A stretch of DNA of 34,337 nt, taken from the NCBI GenBank assembly GCA_044220535.1, contig JBGAQU010000019.1, positions 1 through 34,337 on the forward strand, read 5' to 3'. The DNA is from JBDHTS01 sp044220535 (lineage in GTDB: Bacteria; Pseudomonadota; Alphaproteobacteria; Micavibrionales; Micavibrionaceae). The notes beneath the pieces are model-generated. The model saw only the letters and a program-made list of their open reading frames with translations, had not been told where the DNA came from and did no database searches. This document shows, one piece after another, positions 15,467 through 23,195 of the stretch (position 1 is its first letter; every line of letters begins with the position of its first letter). Both the position numbers and the translations under genes were made by a program.

Positions 15467-16741
15467 ATGGGACTCGTCAATTCTTTTAACAGATCGGATC
15501 AGGCGGTCATTCTGGGCCGCCCGTTATCGTCCGGCTTTATGCAGAATGTAAGAAGCGCGATTGAAACGCTTCGATCCGTCAACGGACCGCTGACAGAAGC
15601 CGACCGCAGGGTGGGCCAGTATTATCTTGATCAGGTGACTAAAGGGCTTTCATCAAAACAGACTTTGGACGATGTGCTGGCTGATGACCAGGCGTTAGGC
15701 CAGGCGGTTATCCGTTCGACAATGAAACTTGGTTCCACGCTGCGCAGCGCAGATGCCGTTGAAATACAATTCAAGGCCGCGGAATCCCGTATCCGGCGTG
15801 AAGCCTATGAGGACACTACACCGCTCGCGGCGCGGCTGGCATTGAAGAGGACGGTGCCGGAAGGCGGGCCCGCGCCCGCATTCATCATGTCTGTGCCGCA
15901 GCCGCAGTTCATGGATAAAGACGGTGCGAAACAAAACCAAAACCACTGGGACACTGTTAAAGCGACGATTGAAGCGCTGGGCGGTAAGGTGAGTGTGACG
16001 ACATTGCCCAACCGGTCGGACGATCTGGAACATTTTATCCAGGATCCGCTTCTGGTGATGCCCGATAAAAAAATCGCCTTGATGCCGGTCGATTCACGAT
16101 ATGCATCGGTACAGCAGGGATTGGCGCAACAGGTGAAAGCGCAGGGCTATGAAATCATTCCCTACAACGGCAAGGGCGAGGGCGGGGATTTTGCCTATGA
16201 TAAGGACCGCAAGCTGATTGTGATCGGCCCGACCTTCGATCTGGCAGAGGCGGCTATTCTTAAAGAAAAAACGGGCTATAACGTTTTACAGCTGCAGGTC
16301 ACGGACAAGCAGTTTTACCATCTGGATATTTTTATGCGTTGCTTGCCAGGCGGAGAATTCATGATCAATAAAAGCGCCATCACGCCGGAGAGCTTCAACG
16401 CTCTTCAGGATGCGGTCGGCGAAGGAAAAATTATTGACTTTAAGAATTCCGATCCCTCGACGCCTGTAACCAACCTGACGATTGTAGGCAGCACACTTGT
16501 GATGCCTTATGCGCCTGATAAAGAACTTGCGGAGAAGCTGGAAAGCAGCGGATATTCAATTGTGACGCCTAACGATGTAGGTATCAACGCGCAATTCAAT
16601 GCGGTTTCTTCAGGTTTTCAGACGGAAAACGCCGCCAATCATTGCATGGTACTGGAAATGCAGGATGGCGTAAGGCCAGTTACCGGTCCGATTCCTGCTG
16701 TTATTGCGCCGCGCATTATTCAGCCGGGTGCGGCACCTTAA
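15467..16741 (+). CDS. Pentein-fold guanidino-group enzyme homologue (amidinotransferase/deiminase-like)
   Basis: A 424-residue protein whose last two thirds carry the marks of the guanidino-modifying (GME/pentein) superfamily: QDPLLVMPD at 192-200 (the usual DP motif), GEGGDF at 237-242 (the EGGD motif), HLDIF at 285-289 (catalytic His285 and Asp287) and NHCMVLEM at 391-398 with probable nucleophile Cys393. Members include arginine deiminase, agmatine deiminase, DDAH and amidinotransferases. Which substrate applies here cannot be told. About 130 N-terminal residues are extra, helical and unrecognised. The gene overlaps the HDAC-family gene tail to tail by the shared stop bases TTA/TAA at 16738-16741. 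No signal peptide is present. The assignment is by motif, not by overall similarity. Confidence 0.7.
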   Translation: MGLVNSFNRSDQAVILGRPLSSGFMQNVRSAIETLRSVNGPLTEADRRVGQYYLDQVTKGLSSKQTLDDVLADDQALGQAVIRSTMKLGSTLRSADAVEIQFKAAESRIRREAYEDTTPLAARLALKRTVPEGGPAPAFIMSVPQPQFMDKDGAKQNQNHWDTVKATIEALGGKVSVTTLPNRSDDLEHFIQDPLLVMPDKKIALMPVDSRYASVQQGLAQQVKAQGYEIIPYNGKGEGGDFAYDKDRKLIVIGPTFDLAEAAILKEKTGYNVLQLQVTDKQFYHLDIFMRCLPGGEFMINKSAITPESFNALQDAVGEGKIIDFKNSDPSTPVTNLTIVGSTLVMPYAPDKELAEKLESSGYSIVTPNDVGINAQFNAVSSGFQTENAANHCMVLEMQDGVRPVTGPIPAVIAPRIIQPGAAP

Positions 16742-17667
16742 TCGTTACACAGTTCATTTAGATGCGCTGCTGCCGATGATTTTAATGCTTCGAGATTATA
16801 CCCACCCTCCAGCACCGAAACGATGCGGCTTTTGGCGTGGCGGTTAGCAATTTTGACAAGTTCAATTGTGACCCAGGCGTAGTCGTCTTCGACGAGACTT
16901 AATCCAGCGAGCGGATCGTCTTTATGGGCATCGAAGCCGGCGGAGATCATCAGCAGGTCGGGTTTGAAATCGTTCAGGGCGGGGAAGACTTCGCGTTCGT
17001 AGAGTTTGCGGAAGGCGTCGCTGCCGTCGCCTGCGTTCAGGGTGACGTTCAGGATCTGGCCGTCGATATTGTCTCGCGGATTGCCGGTGCCGGGCCAGAG
17101 GGGGGCCTGGTGGGAGGAGACGAAGAAGATATTTTCGGCGTGGCGGGTCATGGTTTCGGTGCCGTTGCCGTGATGGACGTCGAAATCGACGATGGCGATT
17201 TTTTTGAACCCGCATTGGTCCTGTGCGTGGCGCGCGCCGATGAAGATGTTGTTGAAGATGCAGAAGCCCATGGGCATGTTTGGTTCGGCATGATGGCCGG
17301 GCGGGCGCATGGCGCAGAAAGCGCGTTGGGTTTTTCCAGACGCAATGTCTTCGACAGCCTGGCAGGGCGCACCGGCGGCATGCAGGGCAGCGTCGAGTGT
17401 CGCAGGGGACATGACGGTATCGGCATCCAGCATGATGCTGTCTGTTTTTGGCGCGGCTTTGTGGATGGATTCGATATAGGATTCATCATGGGCGCGGGCG
17501 ATCCATTCCCGGCGGGCTTTTAGCGCTTCGACCTGTTTCAGGGCATTGAAGGGTTTTTCGCTGAACAGATCTATGAGGACGCGCAGGCGATCTGGACGTT
17601 CCGGGTGGCTGGGGCCGGTATCATGGGCGAGTCCGGAGGGGTGGGTGTAGATCTGCAGTTTTTCCAT
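16738..17667 (-). CDS. Histone-deacetylase-family hydrolase (acetylpolyamine amidohydrolase-like)
   Basis: A Zn-dependent deacetylase-superfamily protein of 309 residues from the ATG at 17667 (MEKLQIYTHPSGLAHDTG). An in-frame TTG start 12 codons upstream is possible but unlikely. Motifs: HPERPDRL, CAMRPPGHHAE (catalytic His pair), GFCIFNNIFIGA, VDFDVHHGNGTE (zinc Asp and His), and SAGFDAHKDDPLAG (second zinc Asp), all in the expected order. Bacterial members act on acetylated polyamines or other amides. In alphaproteobacteria such a gene commonly precedes xseB-ispA-dxs, as here on the same strand, though two plus-strand genes now lie in between. Confidence 0.92.
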   Translation of the reverse strand: MEKLQIYTHPSGLAHDTGPSHPERPDRLRVLIDLFSEKPFNALKQVEALKARREWIARAHDESYIESIHKAAPKTDSIMLDADTVMSPATLDAALHAAGAPCQAVEDIASGKTQRAFCAMRPPGHHAEPNMPMGFCIFNNIFIGARHAQDQCGFKKIAIVDFDVHHGNGTETMTRHAENIFFVSSHQAPLWPGTGNPRDNIDGQILNVTLNAGDGSDAFRKLYEREVFPALNDFKPDLLMISAGFDAHKDDPLAGLSLVEDDYAWVTIELVKIANRHAKSRIVSVLEGGYNLEALKSSAAAHLNELCND

Positions 17668-17715
17668 GGTGGGTAAAATAGCGGTAATAGGCGTATAAGG
17701 CAAAACTTTATCATT

Positions 17716-17757
17716 CTGTCATCCTCCTCCCCGCCTTCGCGGGGAGGAGGATGACAG
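17716..17757. repeat. Perfect 19-bp hairpin with CTTC loop between divergent genes
   Basis: Arms 17716-17734 and 17739-17757 are exact reverse complements of 19 bases (CTGTCATCCTCCTCCCCGC and its complement), separated by CTTC. The ends share GTCATCC with the other repeats in the window. It lies in the divergent promoter region of the HDAC-family gene and the epimerase gene. It is not followed by a T tract in either direction, so a terminator role is doubtful. Confidence 0.9.
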
Positions 17758-17792
17758 TTACAAAAAATGAGTGGCTTACTTTATAAGCCATG

Positions 17793-17798
17793 TATAAT
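17793..17798 (+). promoter_or_regulatory. Perfect -10 box (TATAAT) close to the epimerase start codon
   Basis: TATAAT lies six bases before the ATG at 17805, so transcription would begin at or near that ATG (leaderless). No good -35 box is seen at 16-18 bases upstream. If used, it rules out the ATG at 17790. Confidence 0.3.
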
Positions 17799-17804
17799 CC
17801 CGCC

Positions 17805-19055
17805 ATGACTTCTGGGCCGCATCGTATTTTTGGGGATTTGTCACAGCGGCTTCTGCATCGCTGGGTGCCGAAATGGCATGGGGCGTTTTGCGACCCGGCG
17901 GGCGGGTTTCATGAGCGGCTGGGACGGAGTTTCAAGCCGTTGCCGCTGGGGTATAAGCGCCTGCTGACCCAATGCAGGCAGCTGGCCATGTATGCGCATG
18001 CCAGCACGCAACGCGGATGCCCGGATTACCGGGATGATCTGGCCGGACGGTTTGCGTGGATGGTCAGGACGTTCCATGCGAAAGACAGCGGTGGCTGGCG
18101 GTTCAGCGTGGATGAGGCGGGGAATGCCATCGACTCATCCTATGATTTTTACGCGCATGCCTTCGTGATCTTCGCGCTGTCGCATTATTACCGGGCCAGC
18201 GGAGATGAGCTGGCTCGGGCGCTGGCGGCGGAGACGCGGGATTTTATTGTGCAGCGGTTCCGGGTTGAGAAGGGATTTTGCGAGGCGCTGGATGCGGATT
18301 TGAAACCCATGAGCAAGATGCGGCGGCATGAATCGCATATGCATTGCCTGGAGGCTTGCCTCGCCGCGTGGGAAAGCTGGCAGGATCCTGCGGATATGAA
18401 TCTGGCGGATGAGCTGGTTGCGTTGTTTTTCGAGTATTTTTATCCTGCCGGGCAGGGTTTGCGGGAATATTACACGGATGATCTGAAGCCGCATCCGGAG
18501 AGCGGGCATGTGACAGAGCCGGGGCATTATTATGAATGGATCTGGCTGCTGCAGAAACATGCGCGGCTGAAAGGGCATGCAGGGCTGAACGATGCGGTCT
18601 GCGCAGAACTGCTGAACTGGGCCAATCGGCATGGATGGGATGGCGAGTTTGGCGGGATATATGATGAGTTGTATCCCGACGGGCGTGTGTTAACGGAAAG
18701 CAAGAGGCTGTGGCCGTTCACGGAAGGGATCAAGGCGAATGCGTTGATGCTGGATGCCGCGCCGGACAGGCAGGGCATCAAGGATTTCATGGACAAAATG
18801 GTGCGCGTGTTCCGGGAAAGTTATATGGAGGAACGCGGGTTCTGGGTGGAATGGCTGAACCGCGATCTTTCGCCCGCCACGGATTATATGCCGGGGACGA
18901 CGCCGTATCATGTGTATTTCGGGATTATGGAAACGTTTGACGCGCTGGAACGGCGCGGGCGGGCCAAGTCTTGGCTGGTAAGGCCCGCGCGGGCGGTTTA
19001 TGCGCTGCGGCGGAGGATGTCTGGCGTGGTTCGCAACGCCGTTAAAAAACAATGA
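17805..19055 (+). CDS. AGE-family (N-acylglucosamine 2-epimerase / mannose isomerase-like) protein
   Basis: A probable sugar epimerase or isomerase with an (alpha/alpha)6-barrel, 416 residues from the ATG at 17805 (MTSGPHRIFGDLSQRLL). The ATG at 17790 would add five residues, but neither start has a Shine-Dalgarno. Family marks: WRFSVDEAGNAIDSSYDFYA, RRHESHMHCLEACLAAWE (active-site His region), VTEPGHYYEWIWLLQKHARL, ESKRLWPFTEGIKANALM, and DYMPGTTPYHVYFGIMET near the end. This pattern fits mannose or N-acetylmannosamine converting enzymes; the substrate is not determinable. The last residues are basic and run up to a repeat. It stands alone, divergent from the HDAC-family gene. Confidence 0.88.
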   Translation: MTSGPHRIFGDLSQRLLHRWVPKWHGAFCDPAGGFHERLGRSFKPLPLGYKRLLTQCRQLAMYAHASTQRGCPDYRDDLAGRFAWMVRTFHAKDSGGWRFSVDEAGNAIDSSYDFYAHAFVIFALSHYYRASGDELARALAAETRDFIVQRFRVEKGFCEALDADLKPMSKMRRHESHMHCLEACLAAWESWQDPADMNLADELVALFFEYFYPAGQGLREYYTDDLKPHPESGHVTEPGHYYEWIWLLQKHARLKGHAGLNDAVCAELLNWANRHGWDGEFGGIYDELYPDGRVLTESKRLWPFTEGIKANALMLDAAPDRQGIKDFMDKMVRVFRESYMEERGFWVEWLNRDLSPATDYMPGTTPYHVYFGIMETFDALERRGRAKSWLVRPARAVYALRRRMSGVVRNAVKKQ

Positions 19056-19197
19056 CGTCATCCCGGCGAAAGCCGGGATCCATACACAGGTGAAGTTAGA
19101 GAAGAAGGCTGATGTAAAGCGGCATAGGGCGAGTTTTTTCTGTGGCCGACTGCTATGCGGCATCATCACATGGGTCCCGGCTTTCGCCGGGATGACG
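19056..19197. repeat. Inverted doublet of palindromic repeat (GTCATCCCGGCGAAAGC type)
   Basis: The unit at 19056-19082 and the reverse-complement unit at 19171-19197 match at 26 of 27 bases. Each folds on itself (CCCGGC and GCCGGG arms around GAAA). The same unit occurs at 23132-23158 and 23247-23273. The 88-base spacer has no recognised content. The doublet lies between the converging epimerase and lipoprotein genes, where it might end both transcripts. Confidence 0.9.
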
Positions 19198-19208
19198 ATA
19201 TAAGAGGG

Positions 19209-19868
19209 TTATTCCTTGTCTTTCTGCGTTAAGGATGTCGGCATTAGCGGTGTGACCTTATGCTGGTCGTTATACATCCGCTCATCCTTTGTCAGTTCGA
19301 AGCCGACCAGGAGTTTGTAATCCGCGAGGCGGTGTTTTTTGTTGAGGGGGATCAACTGGTGGATGTTTTCGGTTTTCTTCAGGCCCATGTCCTTTGCGGC
19401 GTAGGACACGGTGGCGGCGAAGACTTCGCGTGACACGGTGGCGCCGTTGCCGTCTATGATGGTTAAATTATACGGGTAGGCGAAGCTGGGTTTTTCGTTT
19501 TTCCAGTGGCGGGCGCTGGGGCCGAGGCTGCCGGTCATCGCGATTTCGATGTCAACAACGGCGTTGGTGGAATTGACGCGGCAATGGCTGTCCACCTTGT
19601 CGATTTTCATGGCGGAAACCAGCTGTGCGTCCATGGGGCGGGTGGGGTCGTTAAACTGGTGCAGTTCGCCCGCGCCGGGCTCTATGCCGATGACGGGGCA
19701 GTTTTCGCGGTCGGCGGCGGTCAGGGGTTCGTCGATCTGTGCCTTCGGCGTGGGCTTCTTTATGCTGTCCATGGTTTTGGCCAGTTCAAAGGTCGCGCGA
19801 TTCCAAGCCTGGCAGGATGTCAGGGATAGAAGGCAGGCGGTCAGAACGGCGAGGCGTCTTAAGGGCAT
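19209..19868 (-). CDS. Putative lipoprotein, unknown function
   Basis: A 219-residue protein with a lipoprotein signal: basic start MPLRRLAVLTACLLSLTSCQ, with lipobox LTSC and lipidated Cys19. The mature part has no family I know. It begins with a lysine/proline linker (IKKPTPKAQ) and then beta-rich segments (HCRVNSTNAVVDIEIAMTGS, LTIIDGNGATVSREVFAATV) consistent with a small beta-sandwich domain. Such proteins are usually anchored at the outer membrane. It converges with the epimerase gene and is divergent from ispH, with repeats on both sides. Confidence 0.8.
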   Translation of the reverse strand: MPLRRLAVLTACLLSLTSCQAWNRATFELAKTMDSIKKPTPKAQIDEPLTAADRENCPVIGIEPGAGELHQFNDPTRPMDAQLVSAMKIDKVDSHCRVNSTNAVVDIEIAMTGSLGPSARHWKNEKPSFAYPYNLTIIDGNGATVSREVFAATVSYAAKDMGLKKTENIHQLIPLNKKHRLADYKLLVGFELTKDERMYNDQHKVTPLMPTSLTQKDKE

Positions 19869-19926
19869 GATGGAGAACGCTTTTTATGATTATCCGACTT
19901 ATATTTAATACGCGATTCTCTTCATA

Positions 19927-20043
19927 GTGTCATCCCCGCGCAGGCGGGGATCCGGCAATTAATAAAGCGCGTGCTTCGCACGCACATGTCTCCTGGGTCC
20001 CGGATCGGCGGTCGGCTGCGCCTCCCTGGTCCGGGATGACAGT
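19927..20043. repeat. Composite palindromic repeats upstream of ispH
   Basis: The unit at 19927-19953 is a hairpin with arms ATCCCCGC and GCGGGGAT, preceded by GTGTC. A second, larger imperfect unit at 19993-20043 starts CTGGGTCCCGGATC and ends TCCGGGATGACAGT. The ends are in opposite orientation (GTCATCC outward on the left, GGATGAC on the right), the same doublet plan as elsewhere in the window. Between them is a small palindrome, GCGCGTGCTTCGCACGC, at about 19968-19983. Confidence 0.75.
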
Positions 20044-20093
20044 GGGTTTGTTTAATGTGGCAAGAGGGCCGATTGTCTATTATAAACAGGGTT

Positions 20094-21038
20094 ATGAAAC
20101 AGCCTCTCACCATACTCCTGTCCGCGCCGCGCGGGTTTTGCGCCGGGGTGGACCGGGCGATCCAGATCGTGGAATTGGCGCTGAAGAAATTCGGAGCGCC
20201 GGTCTATGTGCGGCATGAAATTGTTCATAATAAATTTGTGGTCGATTCGCTCAAAAATCAGGGGGCAATTTTCGTCGAGGAACTGACAGAAATCCCGGAT
20301 GACGGGCAGCCGGTCATATTCTCCGCCCATGGCGTGCCGAAAAGCGTGCCGGAGGCGGCAAAGGCGCGGGAGATGTTTTTCATCGACGCGACCTGCCCGC
20401 TGGTCAGCAAAGTGCATCGGGAAGCCGAGCGTCATCATAAAAACGGGCGGCAGATCATCCTGATCGGCCATGCCGGGCATCCGGAGGTGGCGGGGACGAT
20501 GGGGCAGTTGCCGCCGGGCGCGGTGACGCTGGTGGAGACGGTCGCGGATGTGGAGCGATTGCAGGTTACGGACGCGGCCAACCTGGCCTGGTGTTCGCAG
20601 ACGACACTGTCGGTGGAGGATACGGCGGCGATTGTGGAAACGCTGAAAGCGAAGTTTCCGCAGATCGAAGGGCCGATGAAGGAAGATATATGTTACGCGA
20701 CGACCAACCGGCAGGCGGCGGTGAAAACCATCGCGCCGCGCGCGGATGCGCTGATCGTGATCGGCGCGCCGAATTCGTCCAATTCCAACCGGCTGGTGGA
20801 GGTGGCGCAGGCGCATGGATGCGCGCGGGCGATCCTCGTGCAGCGCGCGGCGGAGATTGACTGGGCAACGCTGGCCGATGTGAAGGTGCTGGGTTTGACG
20901 GCGGGCGCGTCGGCGCCGGAGGTGCTGGTGGATGAAGTGATCGCGGCGGCGAAGGAGTATTTTGAGGTGACGGTGGAAGAGGTGCAGATTACGAAGGAAA
21001 ATGTGATTTTTAATGTGCCGAAGGTGCTGGCGGCTTAA
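20094..21038 (+). CDS. ispH: 4-hydroxy-3-methylbut-2-enyl diphosphate reductase
   Basis: The last MEP-pathway enzyme, an iron-sulfur protein that yields IPP and DMAPP. The start is the ATG at 20094 (MKQPLTILLSAPRGFCAGVD), giving 314 residues. An in-frame ATG at 20055 would add 13 residues not typical of the family. The three cluster cysteines are Cys16 (RGFCAGVD), Cys101 (DATCPLV) and Cys200 (DICYATTNRQ). The GHAGHPEVAGTMGQ stretch carries the catalytic Glu131. It heads the ispH-thrB-rnhA order common in alphaproteobacteria, although a 195-base repeat-filled gap now separates it from thrB. Confidence 0.97.
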   Translation: MKQPLTILLSAPRGFCAGVDRAIQIVELALKKFGAPVYVRHEIVHNKFVVDSLKNQGAIFVEELTEIPDDGQPVIFSAHGVPKSVPEAAKAREMFFIDATCPLVSKVHREAERHHKNGRQIILIGHAGHPEVAGTMGQLPPGAVTLVETVADVERLQVTDAANLAWCSQTTLSVEDTAAIVETLKAKFPQIEGPMKEDICYATTNRQAAVKTIAPRADALIVIGAPNSSNSNRLVEVAQAHGCARAILVQRAAEIDWATLADVKVLGLTAGASAPEVLVDEVIAAAKEYFEVTVEEVQITKENVIFNVPKVLAA

Positions 21039-21050
21039 ATTAAAGGGCTC

Positions 21051-21218
21051 TACCACGAATAAACACCAATAATCACAAATGAAAAGAATCAATGTGTCAT
21101 CCTGAGTGCAGCGAAGGATATCCTCTTTAGTGAAGCGGCACGAAGGTGAGGTCTTTCGCTGCGCTCAGGATGACAATTCCTTTTATTCGTGTATATTTGT
21201 GTCCATTCGTGGTCAACT
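21051..21218. repeat. Nested inverted repeat between ispH and thrB
   Basis: Two different inverted repeats are stacked. The outer arms are ACCACGAATAAACACC (from about 21052) and, at the right, a complementary copy ending ATTCGTGGTCAAC (to 21218); the match is imperfect. Inside, 21095-21119 (TGTCATCCTGAG and so on) and 21151-21175 (ending CTCAGGATGACA) are near-complementary, 22 of 25 bases. The inner ends again read GTCATCC. The element fills almost the whole ispH-thrB gap. Confidence 0.8.
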
Positions 21219-21233
21219 TTTATTGATTAAGTC

Positions 21234-22199
21234 ATGGCTGTCTTTACTTCCATTACCAGAAAGCAATTAGAAGATTTTGTTTCGCAGTATGATTGCGGGA
21301 CGCTGCGATCGTTTGAGGGCATTGCCGAAGGGACGCAGAACAGCAATTTTCATGTGTTCACCGATCAGGGGCGGTTTATCCTGACGCTGTGCGAGGTGGA
21401 TTTTTCCGCTGACGATATAACGTTTTTCCTTGGGTTTATGAACGCGTTGAGCGCGGACGGCATTGCGTCGCCGCAGGTGCAGCGGCGGACAGATGGCGCG
21501 CTGACCAGTGTGATCGCCGGGAAGACGGCGCTGCTGACATCGTTCCTGAAAGGTCGTTGCGTTGAAAAACCGGATATTGGTGTTGAGCATTGCCGGTTGC
21601 TGGGGCAGACGGTTGCGCGGATGCATGGGACGGGGGAACGGTTTGATCTCAAGCGGCGGAACAGGGAAGGGATTCCGTTTCTTAAAAACCTTGCCGATAA
21701 GATACGAACGCGGGAAGACGCGGCGGACAAGTTGCAGCCGGGGTTTCTGAAGCTGATTGATGAAGAGTTTCGCTGGCTGGAGGCGCATATCCCGCAGGAT
21801 CTGCCCCACGGGGCGCTGCATGCGGATATTTTTCCGGACAATGTGTTTTTTACGGGCGCCGACGTCACGGGCATTATCGATTTTTATTATGCCTGTACCG
21901 CGACGCTGATTTACGACTTGGCGATTGTCGTCAATGCGTGGTGTTTTGATGTACAGAATATGTTTCGGGCGGACCGGTTTGTGGCGCTGATGAAGGCGTA
22001 TGAAGCCGTGCGGCCTTTGAGTGATCAGGAACGTATGGCGTTTCATATTTTCGGGCGGGCGGCCGCAATGCGTTTTTTGATGACACGGCTGCATGACTGG
22101 GTGTTCCATGACCCGAAAAACCTTGTCACGCCGCGCGATCCGCTGGAATATCTGGCAAAGCTTCGTTTTCATCAGGGCACAGATGTCTTCAAGGGTTGA
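21234..22199 (+). CDS. thrB: Homoserine kinase (aminoglycoside-phosphotransferase-like type)
   Basis: It phosphorylates homoserine in threonine biosynthesis. It has 321 residues, the length of the alphaproteobacterial ThrB that has a choline/aminoglycoside-kinase fold instead of the GHMP fold. The N-terminal pattern (SQYDCGTLRSFEGIAEGTQN, SNFHVFTDQGRFILTL) is diagnostic. The catalytic loop is HGALHADIFPDNVFF (192-206), and IIDFYYA with the metal-binding Asp216 follows. The gene overlaps rnhA by 17 bases, so the two are translationally linked. Confidence 0.95.
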   Translation: MAVFTSITRKQLEDFVSQYDCGTLRSFEGIAEGTQNSNFHVFTDQGRFILTLCEVDFSADDITFFLGFMNALSADGIASPQVQRRTDGALTSVIAGKTALLTSFLKGRCVEKPDIGVEHCRLLGQTVARMHGTGERFDLKRRNREGIPFLKNLADKIRTREDAADKLQPGFLKLIDEEFRWLEAHIPQDLPHGALHADIFPDNVFFTGADVTGIIDFYYACTATLIYDLAIVVNAWCFDVQNMFRADRFVALMKAYEAVRPLSDQERMAFHIFGRAAAMRFLMTRLHDWVFHDPKNLVTPRDPLEYLAKLRFHQGTDVFKG

Positions 22200-22602
22200 G
22201 ATTTATACAGACGGCGCATGCAGCGGCAATCCCGGACCGGGCGGCTGGGGCGCCATCCTGCGCTTCAACGGGCATGAGAAGGAATTATCGGGCGGCGAAA
22301 AATCCACGACCAATAACCGGATGGAAATGATGGCGGCGATTGTCGCGCTGGAAACGCTGACACGGCCTTGCGCGGTCGATCTGTATACAGACAGCCAGTA
22401 TCTGCAGCAGGGCGTCAATGAATGGCTGGCAGGGTGGAAACGCAAAGGCTGGCCGGAGCGGATCAAGAACCAGGATCTGTGGAAACGGATCGATGCGCTG
22501 ATTGAAAAGCATGACGTGACGTTTCACTGGATCAAGGGCCATGCCGGGCACCCGGAGAATGAGCGATGCGATGAGCTGGCCCGCATGGCGATTCCGCGTT
22601 AG
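22183..22602 (+). CDS. rnhA: Ribonuclease HI
   Basis: It cleaves the RNA strand of RNA/DNA hybrids. I start it at the ATG at 22183 (MSSRVEIYTDGACSGNPGPG), inside the end of thrB, giving 139 residues. Earlier in-frame ATGs would run through thrB and add residues unlike the family. Catalytic residues are Asp10 (YTDGAC), Glu48 (NNRMEMMAA), Asp70 (LYTDSQYL) and Asp130 (ERCDELAR), with His123 in GHAGHPEN. The basic handle region (AGWKRKGWPERIKNQDLWKR) is present. Confidence 0.97.
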   Translation: MSSRVEIYTDGACSGNPGPGGWGAILRFNGHEKELSGGEKSTTNNRMEMMAAIVALETLTRPCAVDLYTDSQYLQQGVNEWLAGWKRKGWPERIKNQDLWKRIDALIEKHDVTFHWIKGHAGHPENERCDELARMAIPR

Positions 22603-22681
22603 CCAAGCGGGATATCCACAACATAATCGCCTGATTCTGGCATCTCCGCCGGAATTTAATCTTCCTTTAATCATTGGAGAG

Positions 22682-22707
22682 GATGTTGGAATTATAAGCC
22701 AACATCA
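22682..22707 (+). promoter_or_regulatory. Hairpin in the 5' region of the small ORF at 22722
   Basis: GATGTTGG and CCAACATC form a perfect eight-base stem around about nine bases, ending just before the GGAGG ribosome site. It could affect translation initiation or mRNA stability. No known riboswitch is recognised. Confidence 0.45.
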
Positions 22708-22721
22708 GACGGGAGGATATC

Positions 22722-23195
22722 ATGCCAGGCATGACCACAAACGAAGCCGTTCGCCCTTACACGCAAAACCGTGTGGCGCCGAAACCGTCTGAACGCATCG
22801 TCCTGCCGTCGCGACCAGAGAATAACGCATCATTCGAGGCGGGGCTTTATGACCGTTTTATCCATCATCTGCGGCATGTGCCGAACAGCCGGATGGAAAT
22901 CAAGATTTTGTCCGCGATTCAGTTCACGGCGGATTCCATCGACCATGGCGATGCACTGGTGGCGAAGACGCTGGTGGATCTGGGGCTGCGTGCGCCGCGG
23001 AAGGCGTTTCCGGTTTCATTTCTGGAGTTTGTCGACCGCAGCATCGCGCGGCAGGGGTGGGATCTCGGCAGCTACGCATGTGGGGTATGCGGTGCAAAAC
23101 GTGCATGCGGCGATGGTTTAATACCTTTTATCGTCATCCCGGCGAAAGCCGGGATCCATGCAATAGGGCGGCGTAGCGAACGGCTGCCAAGATAA
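22722..23195 (+). CDS. Small hypothetical protein whose frame runs into a palindromic repeat
   Basis: The ATG at 22722 follows a GGAGG at good spacing. About 125 residues look like a normal cytosolic protein (ENNASFEAGLYDRFIHHLRH, EIKILSAIQFTADSIDHGDA, RKAFPVSFLEFVDRSIARQG). I know no family for it. From about residue 118 the sequence turns odd (ACGVCGAKRACGDG) and then reads the repeat at 23132 as VIPAKAGIH. In the +1 frame the same bases give HVGYAVQNVHAAMV and a TAA at 23119-23121, just before the repeat. A one-base shift near 23070-23080 may therefore have displaced the original end. The 157-residue frame is what is present now. Confidence 0.6.
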   Translation: MPGMTTNEAVRPYTQNRVAPKPSERIVLPSRPENNASFEAGLYDRFIHHLRHVPNSRMEIKILSAIQFTADSIDHGDALVAKTLVDLGLRAPRKAFPVSFLEFVDRSIARQGWDLGSYACGVCGAKRACGDGLIPFIVIPAKAGIHAIGRRSERLPR

